A DNA stretch of 64,000 bases from Nitrospira sp. CR1.3 (GCA_014055525.1 WIAH01000014.1:1-64000); one strand, 5' to 3'; positions 31,728 to 40,765 are shown, counted from the stretch's first letter. Notes: generated by a model from the letters alone, not told the origin. Numbers and translations are program-made.

Positions 31728-32071
31728 TTCACAACGGCCATGCCCGCACTCGGATTCGGTCTGGTCCTCCACCGACGGAGACTCTTTCTCCCGTTGTCCA
31801 CAATGAAGCGGCATGTGCGAAGCCGAATTTCTTAGGCCGGAAGCAGCGCGTCACGATTACCTTACCGGTTGCGCTGCTTGAGCGACTGCGTAATGCGGTC
31901 TATTGGACTGGCCACAGCACCCTAGCCCACCTCATTGCCGGTTCATTAGACGAGGCCGTGACTCAGATGGAGCATGTGAACGGCGGGCCGTTCCCTGCTC
32001 GGCTCGCCCCTCTCAAACGTGGACGCCCCAGACTACTCACACCCCGCATGCTTCCTCCATCTTCAGAGTAA
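31724..32071 (+). CDS. Possible ribbon-helix-helix DNA-binding protein
   Basis: A 115-residue protein coupled to the membrane microprotein by an ATGA overlap. The first 40 residues are basic and disordered-looking; then RKQRVTITLPVALLERLRNA, VYWTGHSTLAHLIAGSLDEA resembles the strand-helix-helix of ribbon-helix-helix proteins (VTITLP strand). A basic Pro/Arg tail (LKRGRPRLL) follows. It may regulate transcription or be the soluble partner of the membrane peptide. The call is moderate because the fold is short. Confidence 0.55.
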   Translation: MIHNGHARTRIRSGPPPTETLSPVVHNEAACAKPNFLGRKQRVTITLPVALLERLRNAVYWTGHSTLAHLIAGSLDEAVTQMEHVNGGPFPARLAPLKRGRPRLLTPRMLPPSSE

Positions 32072-32224
32072 GCCCGCTCATCAATCTCCCGCGGCATAAT
32101 CGGCACAGTTCCAGTCTCACTGTGATCGCTGCTCACGGTTCAACCACCCTGCCATCCCCCTTTTTTCCCTAAGCATAGGACTTGCTTTTCCATCATCTTA
32201 AGGACTGTTGCGCCCGAAGGCGAA

Positions 32225-32325
32225 AAGAGTTCTGAGTGAAGAAACTCAGAGCTCATAACTCAAAATTCACAACTTGTAGATAGCGGTAACATAGAACGCA
32301 GAACTCACAACTCAGAACCTCGTGA
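32225..32325. repeat. GTTCTGAG/CTCAGAAC word array
   Basis: GAGTTCTGAG words on the left and AACTCAGAACCTC on the right with CTCATAACTCAAAATTCACA between; an imperfect inverted repeat of the same class as 11985-12150. It directly precedes the signalling operon. Confidence 0.5.
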
Positions 32326-32337
32326 GTGAGGTGATAC

Positions 32338-34317
32338 ATGGTCGCTGCGGGCGGGCCCTATTCGATTCTCATCGTAGAAGACAATCCGGATATCGTCATC
32401 GGGTTGCAAGACCTGCTGCAGCATGACGGCTATCTGGTGAGCGTCGCCGGAACCTGCGCCGCTGCCATCGCGCAAATTCATGACCGTCGCTTCAGCGTCA
32501 TCATTCTTGATTTGGCGCTGCCTGACGGCGACGGCCTGGATGTCCTGAAGGAGATGCAGCGGCTGGACCCCTCCGTCCCGGTGGTGATTCTGACCGCCCA
32601 CATTGCACCGGAAAAAACGGTGGGGTCGCTGGTCAAGGGAGCCTTTTCTTACCTGACGAAACCGTACAACCGCGAGGAACTCAGGCAGACGCTGCAACGC
32701 GCGGTCGGCGTCAAGGAATTGGCCGTTAAGGCGGAACGAGCAGAGCATTTGCTCACCGAGAGCGAAGACCGGTTCCGCTCGTTGGTCGAGTCCGCGACCG
32801 ACGCCATCATCCTGGCCGACGGACGGGGTATGGTCGTGTCCTGGAACAAGACCGCCTCTCGATTGTTCGGCTATGACGCCGACGAAATCCTGGGAAGCCC
32901 GCTCACCAAACTGATGCCGGTTCGATACCGTCATGCCCATGAACAGGGAATCGCCAGGATCGAAGCCACGGGCAAGAGCCGCGTCATCGGCACCGTCATC
33001 GAGCTGCATGGCCTGAAAAAAGATGGCTCCGAATTTCCGATCGAGCTGTCCCTGGGAACCTGGAAAACGGCGACGGGAAATTTCTACAGCGGCATCATTC
33101 GAGACATCTCCTGGCGAAAAGCCGCCGAACACACGTTGCGGGCCAGCGAGGAACGTCTCGAACTGGTGATTCAGGGATCGAGCGACGGGTTCTGGGACGG
33201 CCACGTGCTTCCGGGAGAGCATTGGAGTTCTCCCCGCACGCCCATTTGGTGGTCCTCCCGTGTCAGAGAGATGCTCGGCTATAGCGACGCGGAATTTCCA
33301 GACGTGCTCGAAAGCTGGATCTCGCGCCTGCACCCCGACGATCGTGACCGTGTCTTTGCCGCGCTCACAGCGCATATCGAACGGCGGGTGCCCTACGATG
33401 AGGAATACCGGCTGTTGACGAAGCTGGGCGAGTACCACTGGTTTCGAGCGCGAGGCCAGGCCATCTGGGACGCGGAGGGTCGGGTCACCCGCATGGCCGG
33501 ATCGCTGCAATCGGTCATGGATCGCCGGCGGGCGGATGAAGCTGTCCGCCGAAGCGAACAATTGCTGCGAAGCGTGGCCGACCATACGACCGCCGTGATT
33601 TATGTCAAGGACGCCGGCGGGCGGTATCTCCTGATCAATCGGCGGTTCGAGCAGATTTTCAGCCTCACCGCGGAGCGCATCATCGGTCGCACCGATCATG
33701 AGATCTTTCCCCGCGACATCGCCGATGCGTTCCGAGCCAACGACGTCGAAGTCCTCAGCCGCAACACGACCATCGAATACGAGGAAACCGCCCCTCATAC
33801 CGACGGGCTCCATACCTATATTTCCATCAAACTGCCGCTCCACGACCAGGCTGGGGTTCCCTACGCCATGTGCGGGGTCTCCACCGACATTACCGAGCGG
33901 AAACGCATGGAGCAGGTTTTGAAACACCACGACTCGCAGCTGGAACTGGCGCTCAAAGCCGTCGACGTCGGAACCTGGAACTGGGACTTCGTGACCGGCC
34001 GCATGTGCTGGTCATCGCGCGTGGAGCGCTTCTTTGGCGGCGCGGACGAAGCGCGCGCGCTCACGGTGAACGACTGGCTCTCTCGGGTGCATCCGGATGA
34101 TCGAGATCGCTTCGCCGACAGTCTTCGTCGCGTCAGCGAGCAGCAGGGCGACGATCTGTTGCTCCAACACCGCGTTCTGAAACGCGGGGGCGGATCGCAG
34201 AGGGCCGTCTGGACCGGCCAACTGATTCGAGATCGAGAGGGGCGGTTGATACAGGCGCTCGGAACCCTTGGAGCGATCGAAGATGAGAGTGATCCTCACT
34301 CACGCGACATCGCGTAG
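32338..34317 (+). CDS. Response-regulator receiver with four PAS domains
   Basis: A 659-residue soluble protein. Residues 5-125 are a receiver domain (LIVEDNPDI; phospho-acceptor Asp58 in IILDLALPDGDG; Lys in FSYLTKPY). Four PAS/PAC modules follow at about 145-270, 275-400, 405-530 and 535-650 (SATDAIILADGRGMVVSWNK; HPDDRDRVFAAL; VKDAGGRYLLINRRFEQIFS; HPDDRDRFADSL). The chain ends after the last PAS with no kinase, cyclase, GGDEF or DNA-binding domain. It may signal by protein contact with the kinase encoded two genes on. GAGGTG precedes the ATG. Confidence 0.85.
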   Translation: MVAAGGPYSILIVEDNPDIVIGLQDLLQHDGYLVSVAGTCAAAIAQIHDRRFSVIILDLALPDGDGLDVLKEMQRLDPSVPVVILTAHIAPEKTVGSLVKGAFSYLTKPYNREELRQTLQRAVGVKELAVKAERAEHLLTESEDRFRSLVESATDAIILADGRGMVVSWNKTASRLFGYDADEILGSPLTKLMPVRYRHAHEQGIARIEATGKSRVIGTVIELHGLKKDGSEFPIELSLGTWKTATGNFYSGIIRDISWRKAAEHTLRASEERLELVIQGSSDGFWDGHVLPGEHWSSPRTPIWWSSRVREMLGYSDAEFPDVLESWISRLHPDDRDRVFAALTAHIERRVPYDEEYRLLTKLGEYHWFRARGQAIWDAEGRVTRMAGSLQSVMDRRRADEAVRRSEQLLRSVADHTTAVIYVKDAGGRYLLINRRFEQIFSLTAERIIGRTDHEIFPRDIADAFRANDVEVLSRNTTIEYEETAPHTDGLHTYISIKLPLHDQAGVPYAMCGVSTDITERKRMEQVLKHHDSQLELALKAVDVGTWNWDFVTGRMCWSSRVERFFGGADEARALTVNDWLSRVHPDDRDRFADSLRRVSEQQGDDLLLQHRVLKRGGGSQRAVWTGQLIRDREGRLIQALGTLGAIEDESDPHSRDIA

Positions 34318-34359
34318 AGGCCGGACGATCCGAGAAGTTCAATCGGATCGGCAATCATA

Positions 34360-35328
34360 ATGCGACACAGGACACATTGCTCCACGCGAACCAGTCCTCG
34401 ACTGCGAGCCATGTTGTGGCTGGCCCTCACCCTGTTCGGCTTGCCGGCTCTTCAGATCACGTGGGCAACCGACGCCGTGGCCGTCGAGATTGCCATCCTC
34501 AAATCCTCAAGTCTTGCCGCCTACGATCAAGCGATCGAAGGATTCAAGATGGGAGCCCCCCGCGGCGCCGTCTATGCGGAATACGATCTGCAGGGAGATC
34601 TGGAGCAGGGCAAGAAACTCGCGAGGAAAGTGCGCGCCTCGGACGCCTCCCTCGTCGTCGCGGTCGGTCTGAAAGCGGCTCTGGCAGCCAGGCTGGAGAT
34701 CATCGATGTCCCGATCCTGTACATGATGGTGTTGGACCCGTCCAGGCATAACCTTGCCGGACCGAACATGACTGGCACGCTGCTGGAAATCCCCGTCGAG
34801 CGCCAATTGAAACTCATCCGATCGTTCTTGCCGAACGCGAAACACCTCGGAACACTCTACGATCCAAAGAAGAACGCCGCCAGGGTGAAGGAGGGAGAGC
34901 AGCAGGGAGGCCTACAGTCGTTCAACACAAGGGGGTTCCCGGTCGAGAGTGAGAAGGACGTTCCGCAGCAATTGCGCAATCTTTTGGCTTCCAACGACGC
35001 CTTGTGGCTGATGCCGGATTCCACTGTGCTCACGAACGAATCGATCGGCTTCATTTTGGAAGAGGCGTTAGCCCGGAGAATCCCCGTCATCGGTTTCTCT
35101 CCAGAACTCACCAGGCTCGGCGCTCTTCTGAGCTTTTCTGTGACGTACGGTGAAGTGGGGGTTGAGACAGGCAGGTTCGCGAAGCGCCTCCTGGACGGAG
35201 AACGCCAGCTTCCCCTAAAACCGATCCCCATCGAACGAGTCAAGATTACCGTCAACATGAAAACGGCCCGTTTCCTCGGGATTGAATTTCCGAACGATGT
35301 CAGTCACCTTATTGACGAGCTGTACTGA
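34360..35328 (+). CDS. ABC transporter substrate-binding-like protein
   Basis: A 322-residue exported protein: a signal peptide in the first 40 residues (MLWLALTLFGLPALQITW), then two Rossmann-like lobes typical of the ABC_sub_bind family (VVAVGLKAALAARLEIIDVP, LYMMVLDPSRHNL, LGTLYDPKKNAA, IPVIGFSPELTRLGALLSFS). No permease or ATPase gene is nearby. Next to a membrane histidine kinase it is more likely a periplasmic ligand sensor than a transporter part. It ends 6 bp before the kinase start. Confidence 0.82.
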   Translation: MRHRTHCSTRTSPRLRAMLWLALTLFGLPALQITWATDAVAVEIAILKSSSLAAYDQAIEGFKMGAPRGAVYAEYDLQGDLEQGKKLARKVRASDASLVVAVGLKAALAARLEIIDVPILYMMVLDPSRHNLAGPNMTGTLLEIPVERQLKLIRSFLPNAKHLGTLYDPKKNAARVKEGEQQGGLQSFNTRGFPVESEKDVPQQLRNLLASNDALWLMPDSTVLTNESIGFILEEALARRIPVIGFSPELTRLGALLSFSVTYGEVGVETGRFAKRLLDGERQLPLKPIPIERVKITVNMKTARFLGIEFPNDVSHLIDELY

Positions 35329-35334
35329 GGAATC

Positions 35335-37698
35335 ATGACACAGGCTCAATTGCCGCAACGTATCGCCGGCTCGGGCTCAGCCGCCACGGACAGGTTCGTC
35401 AGCCTGCGCACCAAGTTCGTGGTATTTTTCAGCCTCATCCTGACCCTGACCTGCTCCACCCTGACCTGGTATTTCATCGAGGCCAGGCGGACTGCGGTGA
35501 TGTCGGACATCAAGCAGCTCGGCGCCATCCTCTTGACCAGTATCGTGAACAACGGGCAGTTCCGATATGGAGGGCTGATCGCGGAAGATCGCGCCACGCT
35601 CGAACAATTTACCAAAAGTCTCATGGCGGTCGAGGACGTGGTCTACGTGGTGATCCGAGGCGCGGACCGCATGATTCTCGCCCAGCAGAACAAACTCGTG
35701 AAGGAGTCCCTCGGCAGCGTGACGTTTTTACAGGAACGCCGATTCTATCCCGACGAGCGGATTGCCCTCGACATATCCAGTCGACCGATCTCAACTCTTC
35801 AGATGACCCGCGTGGTGCTGTCGGACGAGAAGGTTCTCACTCCAGCAGCCGCTGCGCCGGATTGGTTTAGGATTGAATCGCCTCTCACAGAGAACCTCTA
35901 TGACTTCGCGCTACCGGTTCTTGGAAAGTCGGCGACTGATCCGGCCCAGTCCACCTTGCCGCACCAGCTCGATGAGATACCTCAAGCCGGCCAACCACCT
36001 CAACCTCCCGCCTATCTTGGAACTGTCCAGATCGGAATCACCGATGCGCGAGTCAGACGCACCTTGATCGGCCTGATTCAGAATGCATCGATCCTGACCC
36101 TGCTGTTGATCGGCGCCGGCATCCTGGGGGCTCACTTTCTCGCATTGCGCATCACCACCCCTCTGCGCAGTCTTGCCGGCGTGGCGCGCAAATTGGCCGA
36201 AGGTGGATCACCCGCCCCATTGACGCCGTCGACTCTAGACGAAGTCGGGCAACTCACGCAAACGTTCAATCTCATGACCCACGCGCTCTATGAACGGAAT
36301 CTCGCCATTACCGCAAATATGGATACGATCAGGCGGCAGATCAGTCAATTGACGACCGTCCATCAAACCAGCTCGGCGATCTCCAGCACCTTGAATCTGC
36401 ACGAGCTGCTCGACACCGTGCTGCAGCTTCTCATGACCAACCTCAAGTTCTCCCGCATGCTGCTGATGCTACGCCATGAGGGCCGTGACACGGCCTATGT
36501 CGCCCAGGTCGCCGGGGTCTCGGACGAGATCCGTGATGCCTCGCGCTACATCACCGTGCCTATTCAGGACGACGGGACGCTGATGGCCGAGTTGATGCTT
36601 CATGCGAAACCGATATTGGTCTACGACATCGCCGCTGTGGGAGCACGCATGCACCCGGCTATCCTGGAGCTGGCTCGTCGCGTGGGAGTGACATCCTTCG
36701 TCTGCGTGCCGCTCCAGAGCCACAATCAGACACTCGGCTTCCTCGGAGGGGACCGCGGCCTGCAGCCATGCTCCGAGGAGGATCTTGAGATCCTCTCGAC
36801 CATCGCGGGCCACGTCGCCTCCGCCATCGACAACGCGAGGACCTATGCCAACCTGTCGCAGCTGACGCAACATCTGGAGCAACGGATCGAAGCGCGCACG
36901 CATGAGCTGTCGACCGCGAATGAGCTTTTGCAGGAGCATGATCATCGCCGTTCTGTGTTTTTCTCGGTGGCCTCACATGAATTGCGGACTCCCATGACGG
37001 CGATCCGCAGCTTTGCCGACAATATGCTGGACGGAATCGCCGGTCCGCTGACGGAGCGGCAAAAGACCTACCTGACCCGCATCGAACACAATCTCAACCG
37101 GCTGACCAGGATCATCAATCAATTACTGGATTGGTCGCGCCTGGATCTGAAGAAGGAAACGCTGAACCTCGAACCGCTCTGTGTTCGGCAGATCGCGGAA
37201 CTCGTGGTCGACAGTCTCAGAACTGTGGCCGCAGAAAAACAGATCGCGCTGGATATCACGTTTCCGGGGCAGCTCCCCCAGATCCAAGCCGACCGAGACA
37301 AGGTGGAACAGATTTTCTGGAACCTCGTCGGCAACGCCATCAAGTTCACGCCCTTCCAAGGACGTGTAAGCGTGGAGATTACGGAAACCGCTACGGGAGA
37401 TGTGCAGGCCTGCGTGGCCGACACCGGGTGCGGGATCGCCCCCGAGTATCTCGACAAGGTGTTCAACGAATTTTCCAAGATCCCGTCATCTTTCCCGGCC
37501 TCACAAGGGGCGCAACTCGGCCTGTTCATCACGAAAAGCCTCATGCGCATGCACGGCGGGACCATACGGGTCGACAGCAGGCTTCAGGCCGGCACGCGCT
37601 TCTATATTGTATTTCCGTCGATGTCGCCATCCGCCGAAAGCGGGGAACAGTGCGAGAAACGCGAGAGAGGCGGGACTGGCGAAGAGCGGACCACGTGA
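35335..37698 (+). CDS. Membrane sensor histidine kinase (HAMP, GAF)
   Basis: A 787-residue kinase. One membrane helix at about 27-46 (FFSLILTLTCSTLTWYFIEA), a periplasmic sensor of roughly 200 residues, a second helix (ILTLLLIGAGILGAHFLAL), HAMP, a coiled coil, a GAF domain (LLMTNLKFSRMLLML onward), HisKA with His548 in SHELRTPMTA, and a HATPase with its N, G1 and G2 boxes. The last 15-20 residues (EKRERGGTGEERTT) are encoded by a GCGAGA-type repeat, so the C-terminus seems to have grown into repeat DNA. It likely pairs with the NtrC-type regulator downstream and takes input from the binding protein upstream. Confidence 0.88.
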   Translation: MTQAQLPQRIAGSGSAATDRFVSLRTKFVVFFSLILTLTCSTLTWYFIEARRTAVMSDIKQLGAILLTSIVNNGQFRYGGLIAEDRATLEQFTKSLMAVEDVVYVVIRGADRMILAQQNKLVKESLGSVTFLQERRFYPDERIALDISSRPISTLQMTRVVLSDEKVLTPAAAAPDWFRIESPLTENLYDFALPVLGKSATDPAQSTLPHQLDEIPQAGQPPQPPAYLGTVQIGITDARVRRTLIGLIQNASILTLLLIGAGILGAHFLALRITTPLRSLAGVARKLAEGGSPAPLTPSTLDEVGQLTQTFNLMTHALYERNLAITANMDTIRRQISQLTTVHQTSSAISSTLNLHELLDTVLQLLMTNLKFSRMLLMLRHEGRDTAYVAQVAGVSDEIRDASRYITVPIQDDGTLMAELMLHAKPILVYDIAAVGARMHPAILELARRVGVTSFVCVPLQSHNQTLGFLGGDRGLQPCSEEDLEILSTIAGHVASAIDNARTYANLSQLTQHLEQRIEARTHELSTANELLQEHDHRRSVFFSVASHELRTPMTAIRSFADNMLDGIAGPLTERQKTYLTRIEHNLNRLTRIINQLLDWSRLDLKKETLNLEPLCVRQIAELVVDSLRTVAAEKQIALDITFPGQLPQIQADRDKVEQIFWNLVGNAIKFTPFQGRVSVEITETATGDVQACVADTGCGIAPEYLDKVFNEFSKIPSSFPASQGAQLGLFITKSLMRMHGGTIRVDSRLQAGTRFYIVFPSMSPSAESGEQCEKRERGGTGEERTT

Positions 37699-37853
37699 TT
37701 CGTCTGTTTGGTTTATTTGGTTTGTTTTGTTCATTTGGTTATGTGGGACTCGGATCGGTTTGCTTCGTTGAACAAACCAAAACAATAAGATAGACCAACT
37801 CAACAAGAGCAACCAAACAAACCAAATAAACCAAACAAACGAAGAGGCTGAGC
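37697..37853. repeat. TTTGGTT/AACCAAA word array
   Basis: TTTGGTTTATTTGGTTTG-type words on the left and AACCAAACAAACC-type words on the right can fold into a long hairpin. It lies between the kinase stop and the regulator start. Two more arrays of the same class follow the regulator gene. Confidence 0.6.
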
Positions 37854-37854
37854 A

Positions 37855-39297
37855 ATGCGCGCAAGAATTCTCGTTGTTGATGACGATCAGGACATTCTCC
37901 TCGGACTGGAAAACCGCATCTCCTGGATGGGGCACGAACCCCTGACCGCCGACAATGGCAAAGACGGATTGCGCCTGATTCAACAGGAGGATCCGGACCT
38001 GGTGCTGTTGGACATCCAGCTGCCCGGCCTGTCGGGGTTCGACGTGCTCCAGCAGATACGGGAGAAAACAGACAAGGAGCGGGCGGGAAGCGACCCCTCC
38101 ACCGTGGGAATGGGACCGACGAGTCCTCCCATCATCATGCTGACTGCGTTCGGCACCATCGAGCGGGCCGTGCAAGCCATGCAGCTCGGCGCGCTCGATT
38201 TCCTGACGAAGCCCTTCGCCGGCGATCACCTCACCGTCGTCATTAATAAGGCCCTGTCGGCCATTTCGCTACGGCAACAGCTTCGCCTGCTCAAACAGGA
38301 GGTGGACGATCGGTACGGCGCGATCGTCGGAGAGAATGCCAAACTGACGGCGCAATTGAAAGTCGCAAAGCAGGCGGCAGCCTCCAACGTCACCGTACTC
38401 ATCTTGGGCGAGACCGGAACAGGCAAGGAAGTCGTCGCCAGAGCGATTCATGGGTGGAGCCCCCGCAAGGATAAGCCGTTCGTTGCCGTCAATTGCGCCG
38501 CCATTCCCAAAGATCTGCTGGAGAACGAGTTGTTCGGGCACGAAAAGGGGGCGTTCACCGGAGCGGTTAAACGGGAAGCCGGCAAGATCGAAATCGCGGA
38601 AGGAGGCACCGTGTTTCTCGACGAGATCGGCGATATGTCGATGTCGATGCAGAGCCACTTGTTGAGGGTGCTTCAAGATCAGACGTTCTACCGGGTCGGC
38701 GGGACCCAGTCGGTGCGGACCGACGTGCGCTTTCTGGCGGCGACGAACAAGGATCTGAAGCAGGCCATTCGCCAGGGTACGTTCCGGGAAGATCTCTTTT
38801 ACCGACTGGAGGTCATCAGCGTCACCCTGCCTCCGCTCCGCGAGCGGATGGACGATGTGCCGGCGCTGGCCAAGTATTTTCTCGGTCGAGCGGCGGGCAA
38901 ACTCGGCATCCAGAAGCGCGCGGCGCTCAGCGATGCAGCCCTCCGCCTGCTCACCGGATATGTCTGGCCGGGAAATATTCGCGAGCTCGAGAATGTGCTG
39001 ATGCGCGCCTATATTCTGTCGCCGGACGAATTGATCGGGCCGGAACATCTGCACCTGTCGGTTTCAGCCTCCACTGCTGCGCCGGACGGCGCTCCCCTTC
39101 CCACGTCGCGCCATTACCACGAAATGATGGAAGCCTACAGCCGATGGGTGATCGAGGAAGCCTTGAAGCGAAACGATTGGAATCAGACGAGAGCGTCGGA
39201 AGAACTCGGGTTGCAACGAACCTACTTCACGAAGCTGTTGCGGCAAAAACAGATTCACGGCCGGCCTCCGAAGAACCAGCCGGCGGACGGGGGATGA
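37855..39297 (+). CDS. NtrC-family sigma-54 activator response regulator
   Basis: A 480-residue regulator: receiver domain with Asp53 (LLDIQLPGLSG), a sigma-54 AAA+ domain with Walker A GETGTGKE (about 184-191), the sigma-54 contact motif GAFTGA (about 232-237), Walker B TVFLDEIGDMS and an R-finger region, then a Fis-type helix-turn-helix (NQTRASEELGLQRTYFTKLL). It activates -24/-12 promoters from distant dyad sites after phosphorylation. It is encoded after a matching histidine kinase. The TGAATC-N6-GATTCA dyads and sigma-54-type promoters of the microproteins in this window make it a candidate for their activator, though this is untested. Confidence 0.9.
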   Translation: MRARILVVDDDQDILLGLENRISWMGHEPLTADNGKDGLRLIQQEDPDLVLLDIQLPGLSGFDVLQQIREKTDKERAGSDPSTVGMGPTSPPIIMLTAFGTIERAVQAMQLGALDFLTKPFAGDHLTVVINKALSAISLRQQLRLLKQEVDDRYGAIVGENAKLTAQLKVAKQAAASNVTVLILGETGTGKEVVARAIHGWSPRKDKPFVAVNCAAIPKDLLENELFGHEKGAFTGAVKREAGKIEIAEGGTVFLDEIGDMSMSMQSHLLRVLQDQTFYRVGGTQSVRTDVRFLAATNKDLKQAIRQGTFREDLFYRLEVISVTLPPLRERMDDVPALAKYFLGRAAGKLGIQKRAALSDAALRLLTGYVWPGNIRELENVLMRAYILSPDELIGPEHLHLSVSASTAAPDGAPLPTSRHYHEMMEAYSRWVIEEALKRNDWNQTRASEELGLQRTYFTKLLRQKQIHGRPPKNQPADGG

Positions 39298-39424
39298 ATT
39301 GGTTCATTTGGTTTGTTTGGTTTATTTAGTTCAACGAAGCGGACCACTCCGAAGCACCAAATAATCCAAACAAACCAAATAAACCAAACAAACCAAATAA
39401 ACCAAACAAACCAAACAAACCAAA
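39298..39424. repeat. TTTGGTT/AACCAAA word array
   Basis: Left half TTGGTTTGTTTGGTTTATTT, centre AGCGGACCACTCCGAAGCAC, right half of repeated AAACAAACCAAATAAACC words. Probably a bidirectional terminator between converging genes. The centre is identical in the array at 39868. Confidence 0.65.
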
Positions 39425-39430
39425 TGAACC

Positions 39431-39856
39431 TCACTTCACCTGCGTCATTTCGGCGTTGTACTCCATCCCGTCGGATGCCTTCCCCTCCGCCTTGAGCATG
39501 CGCTGTCCCTCCGCTTCGAACAGGGTCGCTTCAATCGTTCCTCGTTCCGAGCTCGCCGTGAGCTTGCCGTTCGTCAAGGCGAAGCTGCCTTCTCCACTCA
39601 TGACGCCGATCGTCCTGACGCTGACAAAGCGGAATTTGCCGTCGGGCGAGATGATCATCGAGACCATATCGTGCCGCTTGGCAGGCGGCACGCGCCGCAT
39701 GATGCCCTCCCACTTTCCAGCCACATTGGACAGATCCATAATCTGTACCGGCACCCATGGAATCTGCCTGGGGGGAGCGGGGGATTCACAGCCGAGGCTC
39801 ACCGAGAGCCCTGCGAAAGCGAGGAACGTAAGCGATCTTCGGAGAGATGTCTGCAT
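39431..39856 (-). CDS. Small lipoprotein, unknown
   Basis: A 141-residue lipoprotein: MQTSLRRSLTFLAFAGLSVS then LGC with Cys23. The mature part (VPVQIMDLSNVAGKWEGIMR, FVSVRTIGVMSGEGSFALTN, GKLTASSERGTIEATLFEAE) is a small beta-rich domain related to the lipoprotein at 60630-61067 (shared W-x-PVQI, V-G-W-G and G-G layout). AAGGAG precedes the ATG at 39856; the frame stays open upstream only through repeat DNA. Function unknown. Confidence 0.75.
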   Translation of the reverse strand: MQTSLRRSLTFLAFAGLSVSLGCESPAPPRQIPWVPVQIMDLSNVAGKWEGIMRRVPPAKRHDMVSMIISPDGKFRFVSVRTIGVMSGEGSFALTNGKLTASSERGTIEATLFEAEGQRMLKAEGKASDGMEYNAEMTQVK

Positions 39857-39867
39857 GAAGAACTCCT

Positions 39868-39990
39868 TGATTGGTTTATTTGGTTTGTTTGGTTTGTTTA
39901 GTTTGTTTGGTTTGTTTAGTTCAACGAAGCGGACCACTCCGAAGCACCAAATAACCAAACAAACAAAACAAACTAAATGAACCAAACAAA
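39868..39990. repeat. TTTGGTT/AACCAAA word array
   Basis: Same class and same AGCGGACCACTCCGAAGCAC centre as the array at 39298, placed on the other side of the 39431-39856 gene, so that gene is bracketed by two copies. Confidence 0.62.
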
Positions 39991-40001
39991 CTTGGTTCTT
40001 C

Positions 40002-40751
40002 CTACTCCGGCACCGGTTGCTCGACCAGGCTGTTCAGCAATCCATTGACCGGCGTGTACATCGAACCAGTGTTTCCTGTGACAAAATCCTGCACCATGCC
40101 TCCGAGGGTGACCCGGACGACATCCTGAAAATACACGGGATCCTGCGTCATGGCTTCGCTTTGCATGGTGCCTTCCGCCACGGAAAACCACAGCAGGGCG
40201 CCGGTCTCCGCATCCCACAGTTGCAGCGCCAGTCGCAAGATCGTGGCGCGAGTCTGTGAGACCCTGACCCCGAAGACCGGAAAGACCCAGCGATCGGTCA
40301 AAAACTGCCTGAACAGCATCAGTCGAGGTTGGAAGATATAGCGCGCGCCCACGGCGGTCCCCAGTTCCCGCAACGGTTCCCGCGCCAGAATATTACTGGA
40401 AAGCGCGGCATCGTGCATCTTCGCATAGGCATCCGCGAACCCGCTCCTATTGATGCGGGTGACCGATTGCACCGGGTCGATGACTTGAATGCGCGGAGCG
40501 ACCTTCGTCAGGATTTCAGCGAGAAAGTTCTCCACTCCGACTTCGTTTCCTTCGATCGGGATCATCCCCAGCGCGCCGAATATTGCGACCGGCTCCTGTT
40601 CGAGCACCCGATAAGTAAATGAGGACGGAGGCCGGGTGGAATCTGTCCGCACATGCCAGCCCAACACCGAACTCGAGCAACCGGCCGCGCTCATGAGCAG
40701 CAAGACCATTCCTGAAGACAGCAGGGCTCTTGACGGCGAGAACCGGGTCAT
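40002..40751 (-). CDS. Lipoprotein, unknown
   Basis: A 249-residue lipoprotein: MVLLLMSAAGCSSSVLGW gives Cys25 as the lipidation site. The mature part has a mixed alpha-beta pattern (FLAEILTKVAPRIQVIDPVQ, LGTAVGARYIFQPRLMLFRQ, ATILRLALQLWDAETGALLW), reminiscent of outer-membrane lipoproteins of the CsgG/LpoB-like fold, but I cannot confirm this. It starts 14 bp after the upstream periplasmic gene and probably shares its transcript with the FGE-like gene. Confidence 0.7.
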   Translation of the reverse strand: MTRFSPSRALLSSGMVLLLMSAAGCSSSVLGWHVRTDSTRPPSSFTYRVLEQEPVAIFGALGMIPIEGNEVGVENFLAEILTKVAPRIQVIDPVQSVTRINRSGFADAYAKMHDAALSSNILAREPLRELGTAVGARYIFQPRLMLFRQFLTDRWVFPVFGVRVSQTRATILRLALQLWDAETGALLWFSVAEGTMQSEAMTQDPVYFQDVVRVTLGGMVQDFVTGNTGSMYTPVNGLLNSLVEQPVPE

Positions 40752-40765
40752 CAGGATGCCGCAGC

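Noticed and set aside
32305-33930. Long open frame antisense to the REC-PAS gene
   Set aside because: It follows from the codon use of the sense gene, has no recognisable domain and no ribosome site.
37697-39990. CRISPR-like repetition
   Set aside because: The words are short, unspaced and self-complementary; there are no equal-length spacers and no cas genes.
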